From contig NZ_AXAP01000078.1 in assembly GCF_000472865.1 (NCBI RefSeq), positions 1-38,266 on the forward strand: a stretch of 38,266 nucleotides of DNA, given 5' to 3'. This document shows, one piece after another, positions 24,914-33,683 of this stretch (its first letter is position 1; every line of letters starts with the position of its first letter). Origin of the DNA: Bradyrhizobium elkanii WSM2783. GTDB taxonomy: Bacteria; Pseudomonadota; Alphaproteobacteria; Rhizobiales; Xanthobacteraceae. A model generated the notes under the pieces. That model saw nothing but the letters and a program-made list of their open reading frames with translations, was not told the origin of the DNA and made no database searches. The position numbers and the translations under genes are program-made.

Positions 24914-26704
24914 TCAGAATGCTTCGGCCGCCAATTCCATCGTGGTACCGCTGCCGCTCTGGATGCGCGCGAGATGCACGGCCGTCTCCGGCAACAGCTT
25001 CTCCATGAAGAAGCGGCCGGTCACGAGCTTGGTCGAGAGGTAAGCCGTCGCGCCGCCGGCAGCGATCTTGTCCTGCGTCACCTTCGCCATCCGCGCCCAC
25101 ATATAGCCGAGCGCGACCAGCCCGAACAATTTCATGTAGTCGGTTGCGGCGGCGCCGGCGTTGTCGGGCTTGGTCATCGCGTTCTGCATCAGCCAGCCGG
25201 TCGCCTGCTGCAGATGGCCGAGCGCGGCCGAGAGCGGGGTCACGAACGGCTTCATGGCCTCGTCCGCGCCGTGCTCCTTGGCGTAGGCGCCGACTTCGCC
25301 GAAGAACGCCATCACCGCGCGGCCGCCGTCACGCGGCAGCTTGCGGCCGACGAGATCGAGCGCCTGGATGCCATTGGCGCCCTCATAGATCATGGCGATG
25401 CGTGCATCGCGCACGAACTGCTCCATGCCCTGCTCGGCGATATAGCCGTGGCCGCCATACATCTGCTGCGCCAGCACCGTGTTGGCAAAGCCGGTGTCGG
25501 TGAGCACGCCTTTCAGCACCGGCGTCATCAGGCCCATGTGGTCGTCGGCCTCCTGGCGATCCTTGGGATCGTTGGAGCGGTGGGCGACGTCGCTCTTCAG
25601 CGCGGTCCAGATCACCATGGCGCGCGCCGCCTCGTTAAAGGACCGGATCGTCAGCAGCGCGCGGCGGACGTCGGGATGCACGATGATCGGATCGGCCGGC
25701 TTGTCCGGCTCCTTCGCGCCAGTGAGCGAGCGGCCCTGCAGGCGCTCGCGCGCATAAGCCACCGCGTTCTGGTAGGCGACCTCGGACTGCGCGAGCCCCT
25801 GCACGGCGACGCCGAGCCGGGCCTCGTTCATCATCACGAACATGCCCTGCATGCCCTTGTTCTCCTGGCCGATCAGCCAGCCGGTGGCATTGTCGTAATT
25901 CATCACGCAGGTGGAATTGCCGTGAATGCCCATCTTGTGCTCGATCGAGCCGCAGGTGACGCCGTTGCGCGCGCCGAGCGAGCCGTCCGAATTGACCAGG
26001 ACTTTCGGCACCACGAACAGCGAGACGCCCTTGATGCCGGCCGGCGCTCCTTCGATGCGCGCGAGCACGAGGTGGATGATGTTCTCAGTGAGGTCGTGCT
26101 CGCCGGCCGAGATGAAGATCTTGGTGCCCGTGATCTTGAAGCTGCCGTCGGCCTGGCGCACGGCCTTGGTGCGCAGCAGGCCGAGATCGGTGCCGCAATG
26201 CGGCTCGGTGAGGTTCATGGTGCCGGTCCATTCACCCGCCACCATCTTCGGAACATAGGTCTTCTTCTGCTCGTCCGTGCCGTGCACCAACAGCGCCGCG
26301 GTCGCGCCCATGGTGAGGCCGCCATACATGGAGAACGCCATGTTGGCGGAGATCTGGAATTCGTTGACCGCCTGGCTCAACGTCACCGGCAGGCCCTGCC
26401 CGCCGTATTCCGTCGGCGCCGAGAGTCCGAGCCAGCCGCCTTCAGCCACCTGCCTGTAGGCTTCCTTGAAGCCTTTCGGCGTCGTCACCGAGCCGTCGTC
26501 ATGGCGCTTGCAGCCTTCGAGGTCGCCGACGCGGTTGAGCGGCTGCAACACTTCTTCGGAAAGCTTCGCCGCCTCGCCCAGGATCGCCTCGCGCACGTCG
26601 GCCGATGCATCGGTGAAACCTGGCAGGTTGTCGTAGCGGTCGATCTGGAAGACATCGTTGAGCAGGAAACTCACATCTTCGACTGGGGCTTTGTAGATCG
26701 GCAT
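24914..26704 (-). CDS. acyl-CoA dehydrogenase (long form)
   Basis: This FAD enzyme of 596 residues makes the trans-2 double bond in acyl-CoA, the first step of beta-oxidation. It is the long type with a C-terminal extension. The FAD/substrate segment M-N-L-T-E-P-H-C-G-T-D-L-G and K-I-T-G-T-K-I-F-I-S-A-G-E-H-D are visible near residues 160-205. The catalytic base fits the Glu in M-I-Y-E-G-A-N-G-I-Q near residue 440. The extension after that matches the C-terminal domain of such dehydrogenases. It heads the fad gene set ahead of thiolase and FadJ. Chain-length preference cannot be told from sequence. Confidence 0.94.
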   Translation of the reverse strand: MPIYKAPVEDVSFLLNDVFQIDRYDNLPGFTDASADVREAILGEAAKLSEEVLQPLNRVGDLEGCKRHDDGSVTTPKGFKEAYRQVAEGGWLGLSAPTEYGGQGLPVTLSQAVNEFQISANMAFSMYGGLTMGATAALLVHGTDEQKKTYVPKMVAGEWTGTMNLTEPHCGTDLGLLRTKAVRQADGSFKITGTKIFISAGEHDLTENIIHLVLARIEGAPAGIKGVSLFVVPKVLVNSDGSLGARNGVTCGSIEHKMGIHGNSTCVMNYDNATGWLIGQENKGMQGMFVMMNEARLGVAVQGLAQSEVAYQNAVAYARERLQGRSLTGAKEPDKPADPIIVHPDVRRALLTIRSFNEAARAMVIWTALKSDVAHRSNDPKDRQEADDHMGLMTPVLKGVLTDTGFANTVLAQQMYGGHGYIAEQGMEQFVRDARIAMIYEGANGIQALDLVGRKLPRDGGRAVMAFFGEVGAYAKEHGADEAMKPFVTPLSAALGHLQQATGWLMQNAMTKPDNAGAAATDYMKLFGLVALGYMWARMAKVTQDKIAAGGATAYLSTKLVTGRFFMEKLLPETAVHLARIQSGSGTTMELAAEAF

Positions 26705-26830
26705 GGTGTGCTCCGGCAGGCGGTTTTTGAAGTTGGCGCCGCAGGCAAAACCCTCGCGACGCTGCGACCACTAAAGGTTCCCGAAACAGACCTTAGACCT
26801 TTCGGCGTTCCGGGAAAGCGAATATCGGGA

Positions 26831-27256
26831 TCAGGATGGCGACTGAGGCTGCGACTTGGCGGCGCTGGCCTCGCCGGCCTGCCGCATCAACTCTTCTCCC
26901 ATCAGCCGGTGCAGCAGGTTGATCGCCTTCAGCGGGCGCACCATCACCTTGAAATGCGTGATCCGTCCTTCTGCATCGAACGTGATGATGTCGACGCCGT
27001 TGATCTGGATGCCCTCGATCTCATTCTCGAATTCGAGCACCGCGCCATTATCGCTGCGCCATTCGCCGCGATAGGTGAAGCCAGGGCCACCCAGCACCTT
27101 TTCCGCGCTCGACAGATATTTGAAGGTGATGTCGCGTCCGCGCTGCGGCGTGTGTACGACGGGGCTTTCGAATACGGCGTCGGGGTGAAGCAGATCCCAG
27201 AGCGCTGCGCGATCATGGGATTTCATGTAGGCGTACCATTTGTCGAGGCCGGTCAT
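26831..27256 (-). CDS. NTF2-like (SnoaL-type) protein
   Basis: The 141-residue protein looks like a small NTF2/SnoaL cone-fold protein. It opens with W-Y-A-Y-M-K-S-H-D-R-A-A-L-W-D-L-L-H-P-D-A-V-F, the usual first helix and strand. Later strands such as D-I-I-T-F-D-A-E-G-R-I-T-H-F-K-V-M-V-R-P follow. The C-terminal tail is Ser/Gln/Lys rich. Such proteins can be isomerases, cyclases or binding proteins, so no function is assigned. ATG 27256 has AGGAG upstream at a somewhat long distance. It lies 126 bases ahead of the acyl-CoA dehydrogenase and is divergent from the PadR regulator, so it is probably the first gene controlled by it. Confidence 0.8.
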   Translation of the reverse strand: MTGLDKWYAYMKSHDRAALWDLLHPDAVFESPVVHTPQRGRDITFKYLSSAEKVLGGPGFTYRGEWRSDNGAVLEFENEIEGIQINGVDIITFDAEGRITHFKVMVRPLKAINLLHRLMGEELMRQAGEASAAKSQPQSPS

Positions 27257-27331
27257 TGTCAAAGACGTCTCCTCTTGGCGGAACGCGCAATGGCCCGATC
27301 TTGGCGAGCCCGTTAAGTCCTTGGCCGTCGA

Positions 27332-27369
27332 TATGCACATTGACGCATATGCGCCTGTGTGCATAAAGT
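27332..27369. promoter_or_regulatory. 34-bp dyad operator over the padR promoter
   Basis: TATGCACA (27332-27339) and TGTGCATA (27358-27365) are perfect arms, and CGCATATGCG (27344-27353) is a perfect palindrome exactly at the same centre (27348.5). Fourteen of 17 base pairs match overall. A -35-like TTGACG (27340-27345) and -10-like TAAAGT (27364-27369) with an 18-base spacer overlap it, reading into padR. Autorepression by PadR and control of the divergent gene are inferred. Confidence 0.75.
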
Positions 27370-27407
27370 CAAGGATGGTCGAGGAGGTAGAAAAGGAGTG
27401 GCGACCA

Positions 27408-27995
27408 GTGGCGCTAGGTGACGCGATCCTCGCATGCCTGACCGAACGTCCGATGACGGGCTACGAGCTCGCCAAGACGTTCGATGCTTCCATCGGCTTC
27501 TTCTGGAAGGCGGACCACCAGCAGATCTATCGCGAGCTTTCCAAGCTGCGCGACCGCGGCCATGTCCAGGCCCGCGAAGTCGTCCAATCGGGCAAGCCCA
27601 ACAAGCTCATCTACACGCTAACGCCTGAAGGCAAGGCTGCGCTACGGCACTGGGCCGCGCGGCCGAGCGTCCCGGCATCGATCAAGGACGATCTCCTGGT
27701 GCGGCTCTACGCGCTCGACAGCGTCGATATCGAACCGCTGCGCACCGACCTGATGGCACGATTGGAACACCACCGCGACCGCTACGAGCGCTATGAGCGC
27801 CTGCTCAACAAGCGATTCCCGCAAGGCGTGGCCTCGCCGGCCGATATGGGCAAGCTGCTCGGGCTTCGTATCGGCCTTCGCCATGAGCAGGTCGTGGCGG
27901 AGTGGTGTGAGGAGGCCATCGATGCCCTCTCCGCCCTGGCCAACCGGACGACCGTTCAGCCGCTCAAAGCGGGCCAAGGCGACGACAAGGCGTAA
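27408..27995 (+). CDS. PadR family transcriptional regulator
   Basis: The 195-residue protein has the PadR winged helix at its N-terminus: M-A-L-G-D-A-I-L-A-C-L, then M-T-G-Y-E-L-A-K-T-F-D. The recognition part D-H-Q-Q-I-Y-R-E-L-S-K-L-R-D-R-G-H-V and the wing with Y-T-L-T-P-E-G-K follow. A C-terminal helical domain (about 95-190, rich in R, E and Y) is the Vir/PadR dimerisation part. GTG 27408 was chosen because AAGGAG lies about ten bases upstream and the family starts at this A-L-G-D-A; ATG 27375 would add eleven residues. It is divergent from the NTF2-like gene and the fad set, a likely target. Confidence 0.92.
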   Translation: MALGDAILACLTERPMTGYELAKTFDASIGFFWKADHQQIYRELSKLRDRGHVQAREVVQSGKPNKLIYTLTPEGKAALRHWAARPSVPASIKDDLLVRLYALDSVDIEPLRTDLMARLEHHRDRYERYERLLNKRFPQGVASPADMGKLLGLRIGLRHEQVVAEWCEEAIDALSALANRTTVQPLKAGQGDDKA

Positions 27996-28229
27996 GGCCG
28001 AACCGCTTCCTTCGTCGTCCCGCGACGACGGGCATCGCGATGCGAGTTCCGCGCAGAGGTAACTTTAGAGCCCCGCAGCGCCGTTCCTTAACCCGTTCTT
28101 TACCCTAACGCGAAAAAGTCGACGGCTAAGGCAGACGCCTCGCGCGGAATTCGATTGTCTGGTCAATCGGGACGTACGGGGAGGCTGCGGGCGTGGGTGT
28201 GGACGCCTTAGTCGGGACCGGACGGAATC

Positions 28230-31200
28230 ATGAATTCGCGCGTATCGTGGAGTGTTGACGGCATTGATCCATCCGTCCGCGAGAGAGCCGAGGCCGCGGC
28301 TCGCCGCGCCGGCATGTCGCTGAACGACTGGCTCAATTCCACCGTGGGCGAGCCGGCGCCGCCGGATCTCCGCAATGACCAGGCGCGGCCCGCGATGCCG
28401 AGCCAGGCAAGCCGGGACGTCGCCGACATTCATCAGCGGTTGGATGCGATCACCCAGCAGATCGATCGAATCGCGCGGCCCGCGCCGCGCAATGATGCGC
28501 CGCGCAACGACGCTGCGCGCGGCCAGTCCAACGTCGCGCGCCAGCTCAACGACGCGATCTCGCGGCTCGATGCTCGGCTGTCGCAGATCTCAAACCCCGC
28601 CGCGGCGCGCCAGCCCCAGATGGCTGCGGCGCAGCAGCCCCCGATGCCGGAGCGGCAGCGCCAGGCGGAGGCCGTCGAGCGTGCCGCCGCAAAGGTCTAC
28701 CGTCCTTCGCCGCCGCTAAGTCCCGCCTCCTTCGATTCCGCAATCGCGGAGATCACCGCGCGCCAGAACGAACTCGATGGTCCGCCGCCGCGGCAGATGC
28801 CGCCGCGCCACGCTCAGCCAGTGGGCACAGCTCAGCCGACGGGCCCAAGCGTTCCGCCAATGGCCGCGCATGCTCCTCCGGTTGCACCGGCACCTGCCGC
28901 GCCGGCACCGGCTGGCCCGGACTTCTCCTCGCTGGAGCGTTATCTGATCAAGATCACGAGCCAGATCGAGGCACTGCAACGGCCCGATGATATCGAGCAA
29001 TCGATCGCCGCGTTCCGGAGCGAGCTTGCGGAAATCCGCGCCGCGCTCACCGAGGCGATGCCGCGCCGCGCGATCGAATCGCTCGAAGGCGAGATCCGCT
29101 CGCTGTCGCGGCGCATCGACGACAACCGGCAGAACGGTGCCGACGGCCAGGCGCTCTCCGGCATCGAGCGTGCGCTGTCCGAGATCCGCGAGGTGCTGCG
29201 CTCGCTCACGCCCGCCGAGCAGCTCGCGGGCTATGACGAGGCGATCCGCAATCTCGGCGCCAAGCTCGATCTGATCCTGCGCGCCAACGACGATCCCTCG
29301 ACGGTGCATCAGCTCGAGAGCGCAATCGCCGCGCTCCGCGCGATCGTCTCCAACATCGCCTCCAACGACGCACTGGCGCGGCTCGCCGAGGATGTGCAGA
29401 CGCTGTCGGCCAAGGTCGACGAGCTCGCGCGCGCCGGCAATCACGGCGATGCCTTTGCGGTCCTCGAACAGCGGATCGCCGCCCTGGCCTTGACCCTGGA
29501 AAGCCGCGAACGCCCAGCACCGACCGAACACTCGCAACATCTCGAAGACGCCCTGCGTGCGCTGTCGGAGCGCATCGACCGCATGCAGGTCGGCAATGAC
29601 AGCGCCTCGGCATTCGCCCATCTCGAACAGCGTGTCTCCTACCTGCTCGAGCGCCTCGAAGCCTCTCCCAATCCTCAGTCCGGCAATTTTGGCCGCATCG
29701 AAGAAGGGCTGCAGGACATCCTGCGCCATCTCGAACGCCAGCACGCCAATCTGGTGTCACTGGCCGAGGCGAGCCGCAACGCAGGCGCACCCGCGCCGCA
29801 GCCGCTCGACCCTGGCCTCGTCGACATGGTCAAGCGCGAATTGTCCGATATCCGCTACAGCCAGTCGGAAACCGACCGCCGCACCCAGGATTCGCTCGAG
29901 ACGGTGCACAATACCCTCGGCCACGTGGTCGATCGCCTTGCGCTGATCGAGAACGATCTGCGCGACGTTCGCTCCGCGCCGGTCCCGTCAGCGGCGCCGG
30001 CCGAGCCGCCACGCGCCTCGATGCCGCAGCCAATGGCGCCGCAGCCCGAATTGCCGAATCCGGCGATGCAGCAGCGCTTCACGGCGCAGGAGCACTTCGC
30101 CGCGGCGCCGCGCGACTTCCATGCGGCTACTCCGCCGGAGGCTGTACCCGTTCCGCCGCCGTTGCCGCCGCGCGCCATCAGCGAGATCTTGGAGCCACAT
30201 GCCGCGGTTCGCACTGCGCTCGAGCCGGACCTGCCGCCGGATCATCCGCTCGAGCCGGGCACGCGCCCGACCGGACGGGTGTCGACGCCCACCGAGCGGA
30301 TCGCCGCGTCGGAGAGCGCGATCAGCGAGATTTCGACAGACAAGAAAGAGCCGGTCTCTACGTCGAGCTTCATTGCCGCCGCACGCCGCGCCGCCCAGGC
30401 CGCGGCCGCCCAGGCTGCCAATGAGAAGGGCGGGCGCGGCGGGGCCAAGGCCGCAGCCAAGGCCAAGCCGGTCGACAAGGCTCAGGGCAAATCCGAGGGC
30501 AAGGAGCCCTCGACCATCACGTCAAAGATCCGCTCGCTGCTGGTCGGCGCGAGTGTGGTGGTCATCGTGCTCGGCGCCTTCAAGGTGGCGATGATCCTGC
30601 TCGACAGCGGCGCCTCGTCGCAGATGCCGATGGAGAGGTCGAGCGACGCTCCCGCCTTCGCGCTGCCGCCGGCCGACAGTGCGGCCGTCGCACCCGCGCC
30701 AGCGCCGGCACCCGCGGCGCCTCTGATGACCTCGCCGACCCCGCTCGGACGGCAATCCAACAACAGCACCGCGCCGAACATGCTCGACGGCTCGCAGGTG
30801 ACGATCCCGCCGGCGCCCGTGCCTTCGCCATCGCCCGTCGCGAACAACGACATCACCGGCTCGATCCGCGTGCCGTCCGCCGCGCCGATCGGCGGCAGGC
30901 TCACGATGGTGCAGGTGCCACCGAGCGAGCGGCTGCCTGACGGCATCGGCGGCCCGGTGCTGCGCGCCGCGGCGCTGAGGGGCGATCCGGCCGCCGCCTA
31001 CGAGGTTGGCGTGCGCTTCGCCGAAGGCAAGGGCGTTCCGATCAACTATGACGAGGCCGCAAAATGGTACGAGCGCGCCGCGCAGGCCGGCGTGATCCCC
31101 GCGGTCTTCCGGCTCGGAACCTTCTATGAGAAGGGACTCAGCGTGAAGAAGGATGTCGACACCGCGCGGCGTTACTACGTGCAGGCCGCCGAGCGCGGCA

Positions 31201-31646
31201 ACACCAAGGCGATGCACAACCTCGCGGTGCTCGATGCCGATGGCGGCGGCAAGGGCGCCGACTACAAGGGCGCGGCACAGTGGTTCCGCAAGGCCGCCGA
31301 TCGCGGTGTCGCCGACAGCCAGTTCAATCTCGGCATCCTTTATGCACGCGGCATCGGCGTCGAGCAGAACCTGGCCGAGTCCTTCAAATGGTTCAGCCTC
31401 GCCGCAGCCCAGGGCGACGCCGACGCCAGCCGCAAACGCGACGATGTTGCCAAGCGCCTCGACGCGCAATCGCTCGCAGCGGCCAAGCTCGCGATCCAGA
31501 CCTTCACCGCCGAGCCGCAGCCCGACGATGCCGTCAACGCAGCGACCCCGCCCGGCGGCTGGGACGCGGCGACGGTGCCGCCCAATGCGACCAAGCCCGC
31601 GGCCCGGGCAGCGTCGCCGAAGCGCACCGCCTCGATCGCGCATTAA
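28230..31646 (+). CDS. PodJ-like polar localisation protein with Sel1 repeats
   Basis: This 1138-residue protein resembles PodJ-type localisation factors. The N-terminus S-W-S-V-D-G-I-D-P-S-V-R-E-R-A-E-A-A-A-R-R-A-G-M is a family mark. A long Ala/Glu/Arg-rich region with Pro-rich linkers (about 60-620) contains coiled-coil-like heptads. An Ala/Lys-rich stretch follows, then a single membrane helix at about 770-793. A Pro/Ala-rich periplasmic linker and about four Sel1-like repeats at roughly 912-1067 come after, with units such as A-A-K-W-Y-E-R-A-A and A-A-Q-W-F-R-K-A-A. No peptidoglycan-binding domain is seen at the end, unlike Caulobacter PodJ. The role in cell-pole organisation is inferred. 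Confidence 0.75.
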   Translation: MNSRVSWSVDGIDPSVRERAEAAARRAGMSLNDWLNSTVGEPAPPDLRNDQARPAMPSQASRDVADIHQRLDAITQQIDRIARPAPRNDAPRNDAARGQSNVARQLNDAISRLDARLSQISNPAAARQPQMAAAQQPPMPERQRQAEAVERAAAKVYRPSPPLSPASFDSAIAEITARQNELDGPPPRQMPPRHAQPVGTAQPTGPSVPPMAAHAPPVAPAPAAPAPAGPDFSSLERYLIKITSQIEALQRPDDIEQSIAAFRSELAEIRAALTEAMPRRAIESLEGEIRSLSRRIDDNRQNGADGQALSGIERALSEIREVLRSLTPAEQLAGYDEAIRNLGAKLDLILRANDDPSTVHQLESAIAALRAIVSNIASNDALARLAEDVQTLSAKVDELARAGNHGDAFAVLEQRIAALALTLESRERPAPTEHSQHLEDALRALSERIDRMQVGNDSASAFAHLEQRVSYLLERLEASPNPQSGNFGRIEEGLQDILRHLERQHANLVSLAEASRNAGAPAPQPLDPGLVDMVKRELSDIRYSQSETDRRTQDSLETVHNTLGHVVDRLALIENDLRDVRSAPVPSAAPAEPPRASMPQPMAPQPELPNPAMQQRFTAQEHFAAAPRDFHAATPPEAVPVPPPLPPRAISEILEPHAAVRTALEPDLPPDHPLEPGTRPTGRVSTPTERIAASESAISEISTDKKEPVSTSSFIAAARRAAQAAAAQAANEKGGRGGAKAAAKAKPVDKAQGKSEGKEPSTITSKIRSLLVGASVVVIVLGAFKVAMILLDSGASSQMPMERSSDAPAFALPPADSAAVAPAPAPAPAAPLMTSPTPLGRQSNNSTAPNMLDGSQVTIPPAPVPSPSPVANNDITGSIRVPSAAPIGGRLTMVQVPPSERLPDGIGGPVLRAAALRGDPAAAYEVGVRFAEGKGVPINYDEAAKWYERAAQAGVIPAVFRLGTFYEKGLSVKKDVDTARRYYVQAAERGNTKAMHNLAVLDADGGGKGADYKGAAQWFRKAADRGVADSQFNLGILYARGIGVEQNLAESFKWFSLAAAQGDADASRKRDDVAKRLDAQSLAAAKLAIQTFTAEPQPDDAVNAATPPGGWDAATVPPNATKPAARAASPKRTASIAH

Positions 31647-31762
31647 AATTATGACAGATGCACGACGCCGCCGTGCTGCGTCGCCATATGTATCTCAGCG
31701 CTGAAGCTGTGTAGAAAGGCCGCGCCCCCGCGCGGGTAGCTGCCAGCGCCGAGAGAACCAGT

Positions 31763-32557
31763 TTGTCAGCCCAAGACCACGAAGGTCGCTACCGAAGCTC
31801 GCCGACCGGGCCCCGCGTAGCACCACCACGCCAGTCGGTCGATCAGCCCAAAGCGCGGCCGCCTCAGCGGCCCGCCTGGAGGTGGTCGATGTGGTCGATT
31901 GTCATATTCGCCCTCCTGATCTCCGGCGTCGGCATCCGCGCTTATCGGGACCTGTCGCGGCCCGACGCCTGGGCCTATTGGAGAGACCAGTATTTTTCAC
32001 CGAGCCTGAGTTCGAAACTGATCGGCAAGACCGATCTCGGCGGGCCTATCGGCTCACGGCCCGCTTTGGCCATCAGGGGAGAGATCGGCCCGGCCGCCGC
32101 AAACTGGTTCCGCGACAGGCTGGATGAGGCCCATCTGGCGCCCGGCGACGTTGTCCTTCTGTCATCTCCGGGCGGCGACCTCAATCAGGCGCTCATCATC
32201 GGCGAAATGATCCGTTCCCGCGGGCTGACGACCGCCGTCGGCGTTGCCGATGCTTCGGGCCAGGTCCGCCCGGCCTATTGCGCCAGCGCCTGCGTCCTCG
32301 CCTATGCCGGTGGCACCACCCGCTACGGCATCGAGGGCTCGATGCTGGGCGTCCACCGGTTCGTCACCACAGCGCCGGTTGCCGACCCCGTCGCCGACAC
32401 CCAGCGCGTCACCGGTGCCGTCCTGCACTACATGACCAGGATGGGCGTATCCTCCACCGTCGTCGAGGCGATGTCACAAACCAGGGACATCCGCTGGCTC
32501 GGCACCAAGGAAGCCGTGGCGATGAACCTGGTCACCGATCCCATCGGCCGGCCGTAA
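31763..32557 (+). CDS. membrane-anchored ClpP/crotonase-fold protein (COG3904-like)
   Basis: The 264-residue protein has a Pro/Arg-rich cytoplasmic tail, one membrane segment at about residues 42-60, and a periplasmic ClpP-like domain. Marks are L-L-S-S-P-G-G-D-L-N-Q-A near residue 135 and A-Y-C-A-S-A-C with a candidate nucleophile Ser175 between C173 and C177. H198 in G-V-H-R-F is a possible base. It resembles periplasmic Clp-like proteins of COG3904; activity is unproven. The start is TTG 31763 with only a weak GAGAGA upstream, and a start at the ATG near 31886 would keep the membrane helix. It is 116 bases after the podJ-like gene. Confidence 0.75.
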   Translation: MSAQDHEGRYRSSPTGPRVAPPRQSVDQPKARPPQRPAWRWSMWSIVIFALLISGVGIRAYRDLSRPDAWAYWRDQYFSPSLSSKLIGKTDLGGPIGSRPALAIRGEIGPAAANWFRDRLDEAHLAPGDVVLLSSPGGDLNQALIIGEMIRSRGLTTAVGVADASGQVRPAYCASACVLAYAGGTTRYGIEGSMLGVHRFVTTAPVADPVADTQRVTGAVLHYMTRMGVSSTVVEAMSQTRDIRWLGTKEAVAMNLVTDPIGRP

Positions 32558-32753
32558 GGCGCGGGTGCGACAAAAAACTCCGCATCGGCGGATTCTATAG
32601 TCCCTCGTCGCGGCGATTTCGGTTATTCAAGGGCGCGGCAACCGATCCGCGTCCGCTTCCGCGCCGGATTCCGCTGCCCGCAAGCTCGATCAGAAAACCG
32701 CGCCGTGGGCTGGCCATGCGCCAGCCCCGCGGCACTATAAGAAGCGACCGCGC

Positions 32754-33683
32754 GTGCAGCTCTACCTCCCGATCGCCAATATTCCCGTCAATATCTTCCT
32801 CGTGCTGGCGATGGGCGCGGCGGTCGGTTTCGTCTCCGGCATGTTCGGTATCGGCGGCGGCTTCCTGATGACGCCGCTGCTGATCTTCATCGGCATCGCG
32901 CCGGCGGTCGCGGTTGCCTCGGTCGCCAGCCACATCGCGGCCTCCTCGTTCTCCGGCGCGCTCTCCTATTGGCGCCGCCGCGCCATCGATCCGGCGCTGG
33001 CACTGATCCTGTTAAGCGGCGGCACGATCGGCACCGCGCTCGGGGTGTGGACCTTCACCTATCTGCGCTCGCTCGGTCAGCTCGACCTGATGATCGGGCT
33101 GTCCTACGTCGTGCTGCTCACCGCGGTCGGCACGGCGATGGCCTATGAGGGACTGCGCGCGATGCTGCGCACCCGCCGCGGCGGCGCCGCCACGCTGCGC
33201 CGCCCGGGCAGCCATGGCTGGATTCATGGCCTGCCGCTGAAGATGCGCTTCAAGCGCTCCAAGATCTATCTCTCCATCATTCCCGTCATCTTCGTCGGCC
33301 TCGTGATCGGCTTCATCGGCGCCGTCATGGGCATCGGCGGCGGCTTCATCCTGGTGCCGCTGATGATCTACCTCTTGCGGGTGCCGACCTCGACCGTGAT
33401 CGGCACCTCGATGGTGCTGACGCTGGTGACGATGATCTTTGCGACCCTGCTGCACGCGGTGACCAACCACCTCGTCGATGCGGTGCTGGCCCTGATCCTG
33501 ATGGTCGGCGGCGTCACCGGAGCGCAGTTCGGCGCCCGCGCCGGCCAGAAGATCCGCGGCGAGCATCTGCGGCTGTTGCTCGGGCTCCTGGTGCTTGCGG
33601 TCGGCATCCGCTTTGCGGTCGAGCTCGTGATCCGCCCCGCCGATCTCTTCACCATCCGCGAATCCGGCGGGGCAGCGCCATGA
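32754..33683 (+). CDS. TSUP family permease (TauE/SafE type)
   Basis: This 309-residue membrane protein is a TauE/SafE-type transporter of sulfite, sulfonates or other organic anions. Two related halves show the family glycine motif: G-M-F-G-I-G-G-G-F-L-M-T-P near residue 27 and V-M-G-I-G-G-G-F-I-L-V-P near residue 195. About eight membrane helices are visible, with a basic loop around residues 135-165. The start is GTG 32754, giving M-Q-L-Y-L-P-I-A-N. The last four bases overlap the start of the next gene (ATGA). The substrate is not predictable from sequence. Confidence 0.9.
   Translation: MQLYLPIANIPVNIFLVLAMGAAVGFVSGMFGIGGGFLMTPLLIFIGIAPAVAVASVASHIAASSFSGALSYWRRRAIDPALALILLSGGTIGTALGVWTFTYLRSLGQLDLMIGLSYVVLLTAVGTAMAYEGLRAMLRTRRGGAATLRRPGSHGWIHGLPLKMRFKRSKIYLSIIPVIFVGLVIGFIGAVMGIGGGFILVPLMIYLLRVPTSTVIGTSMVLTLVTMIFATLLHAVTNHLVDAVLALILMVGGVTGAQFGARAGQKIRGEHLRLLLGLLVLAVGIRFAVELVIRPADLFTIRESGGAAP

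Noticed and set aside
24854..27316. 820-residue ORF on the plus strand opposite the acyl-CoA dehydrogenase and thiolase ends
   Set aside because: It runs antisense to genes with clear catalytic motifs, is extremely rich in Arg/His/Gly/Ala, and has no domain. It is a high-GC shadow frame.
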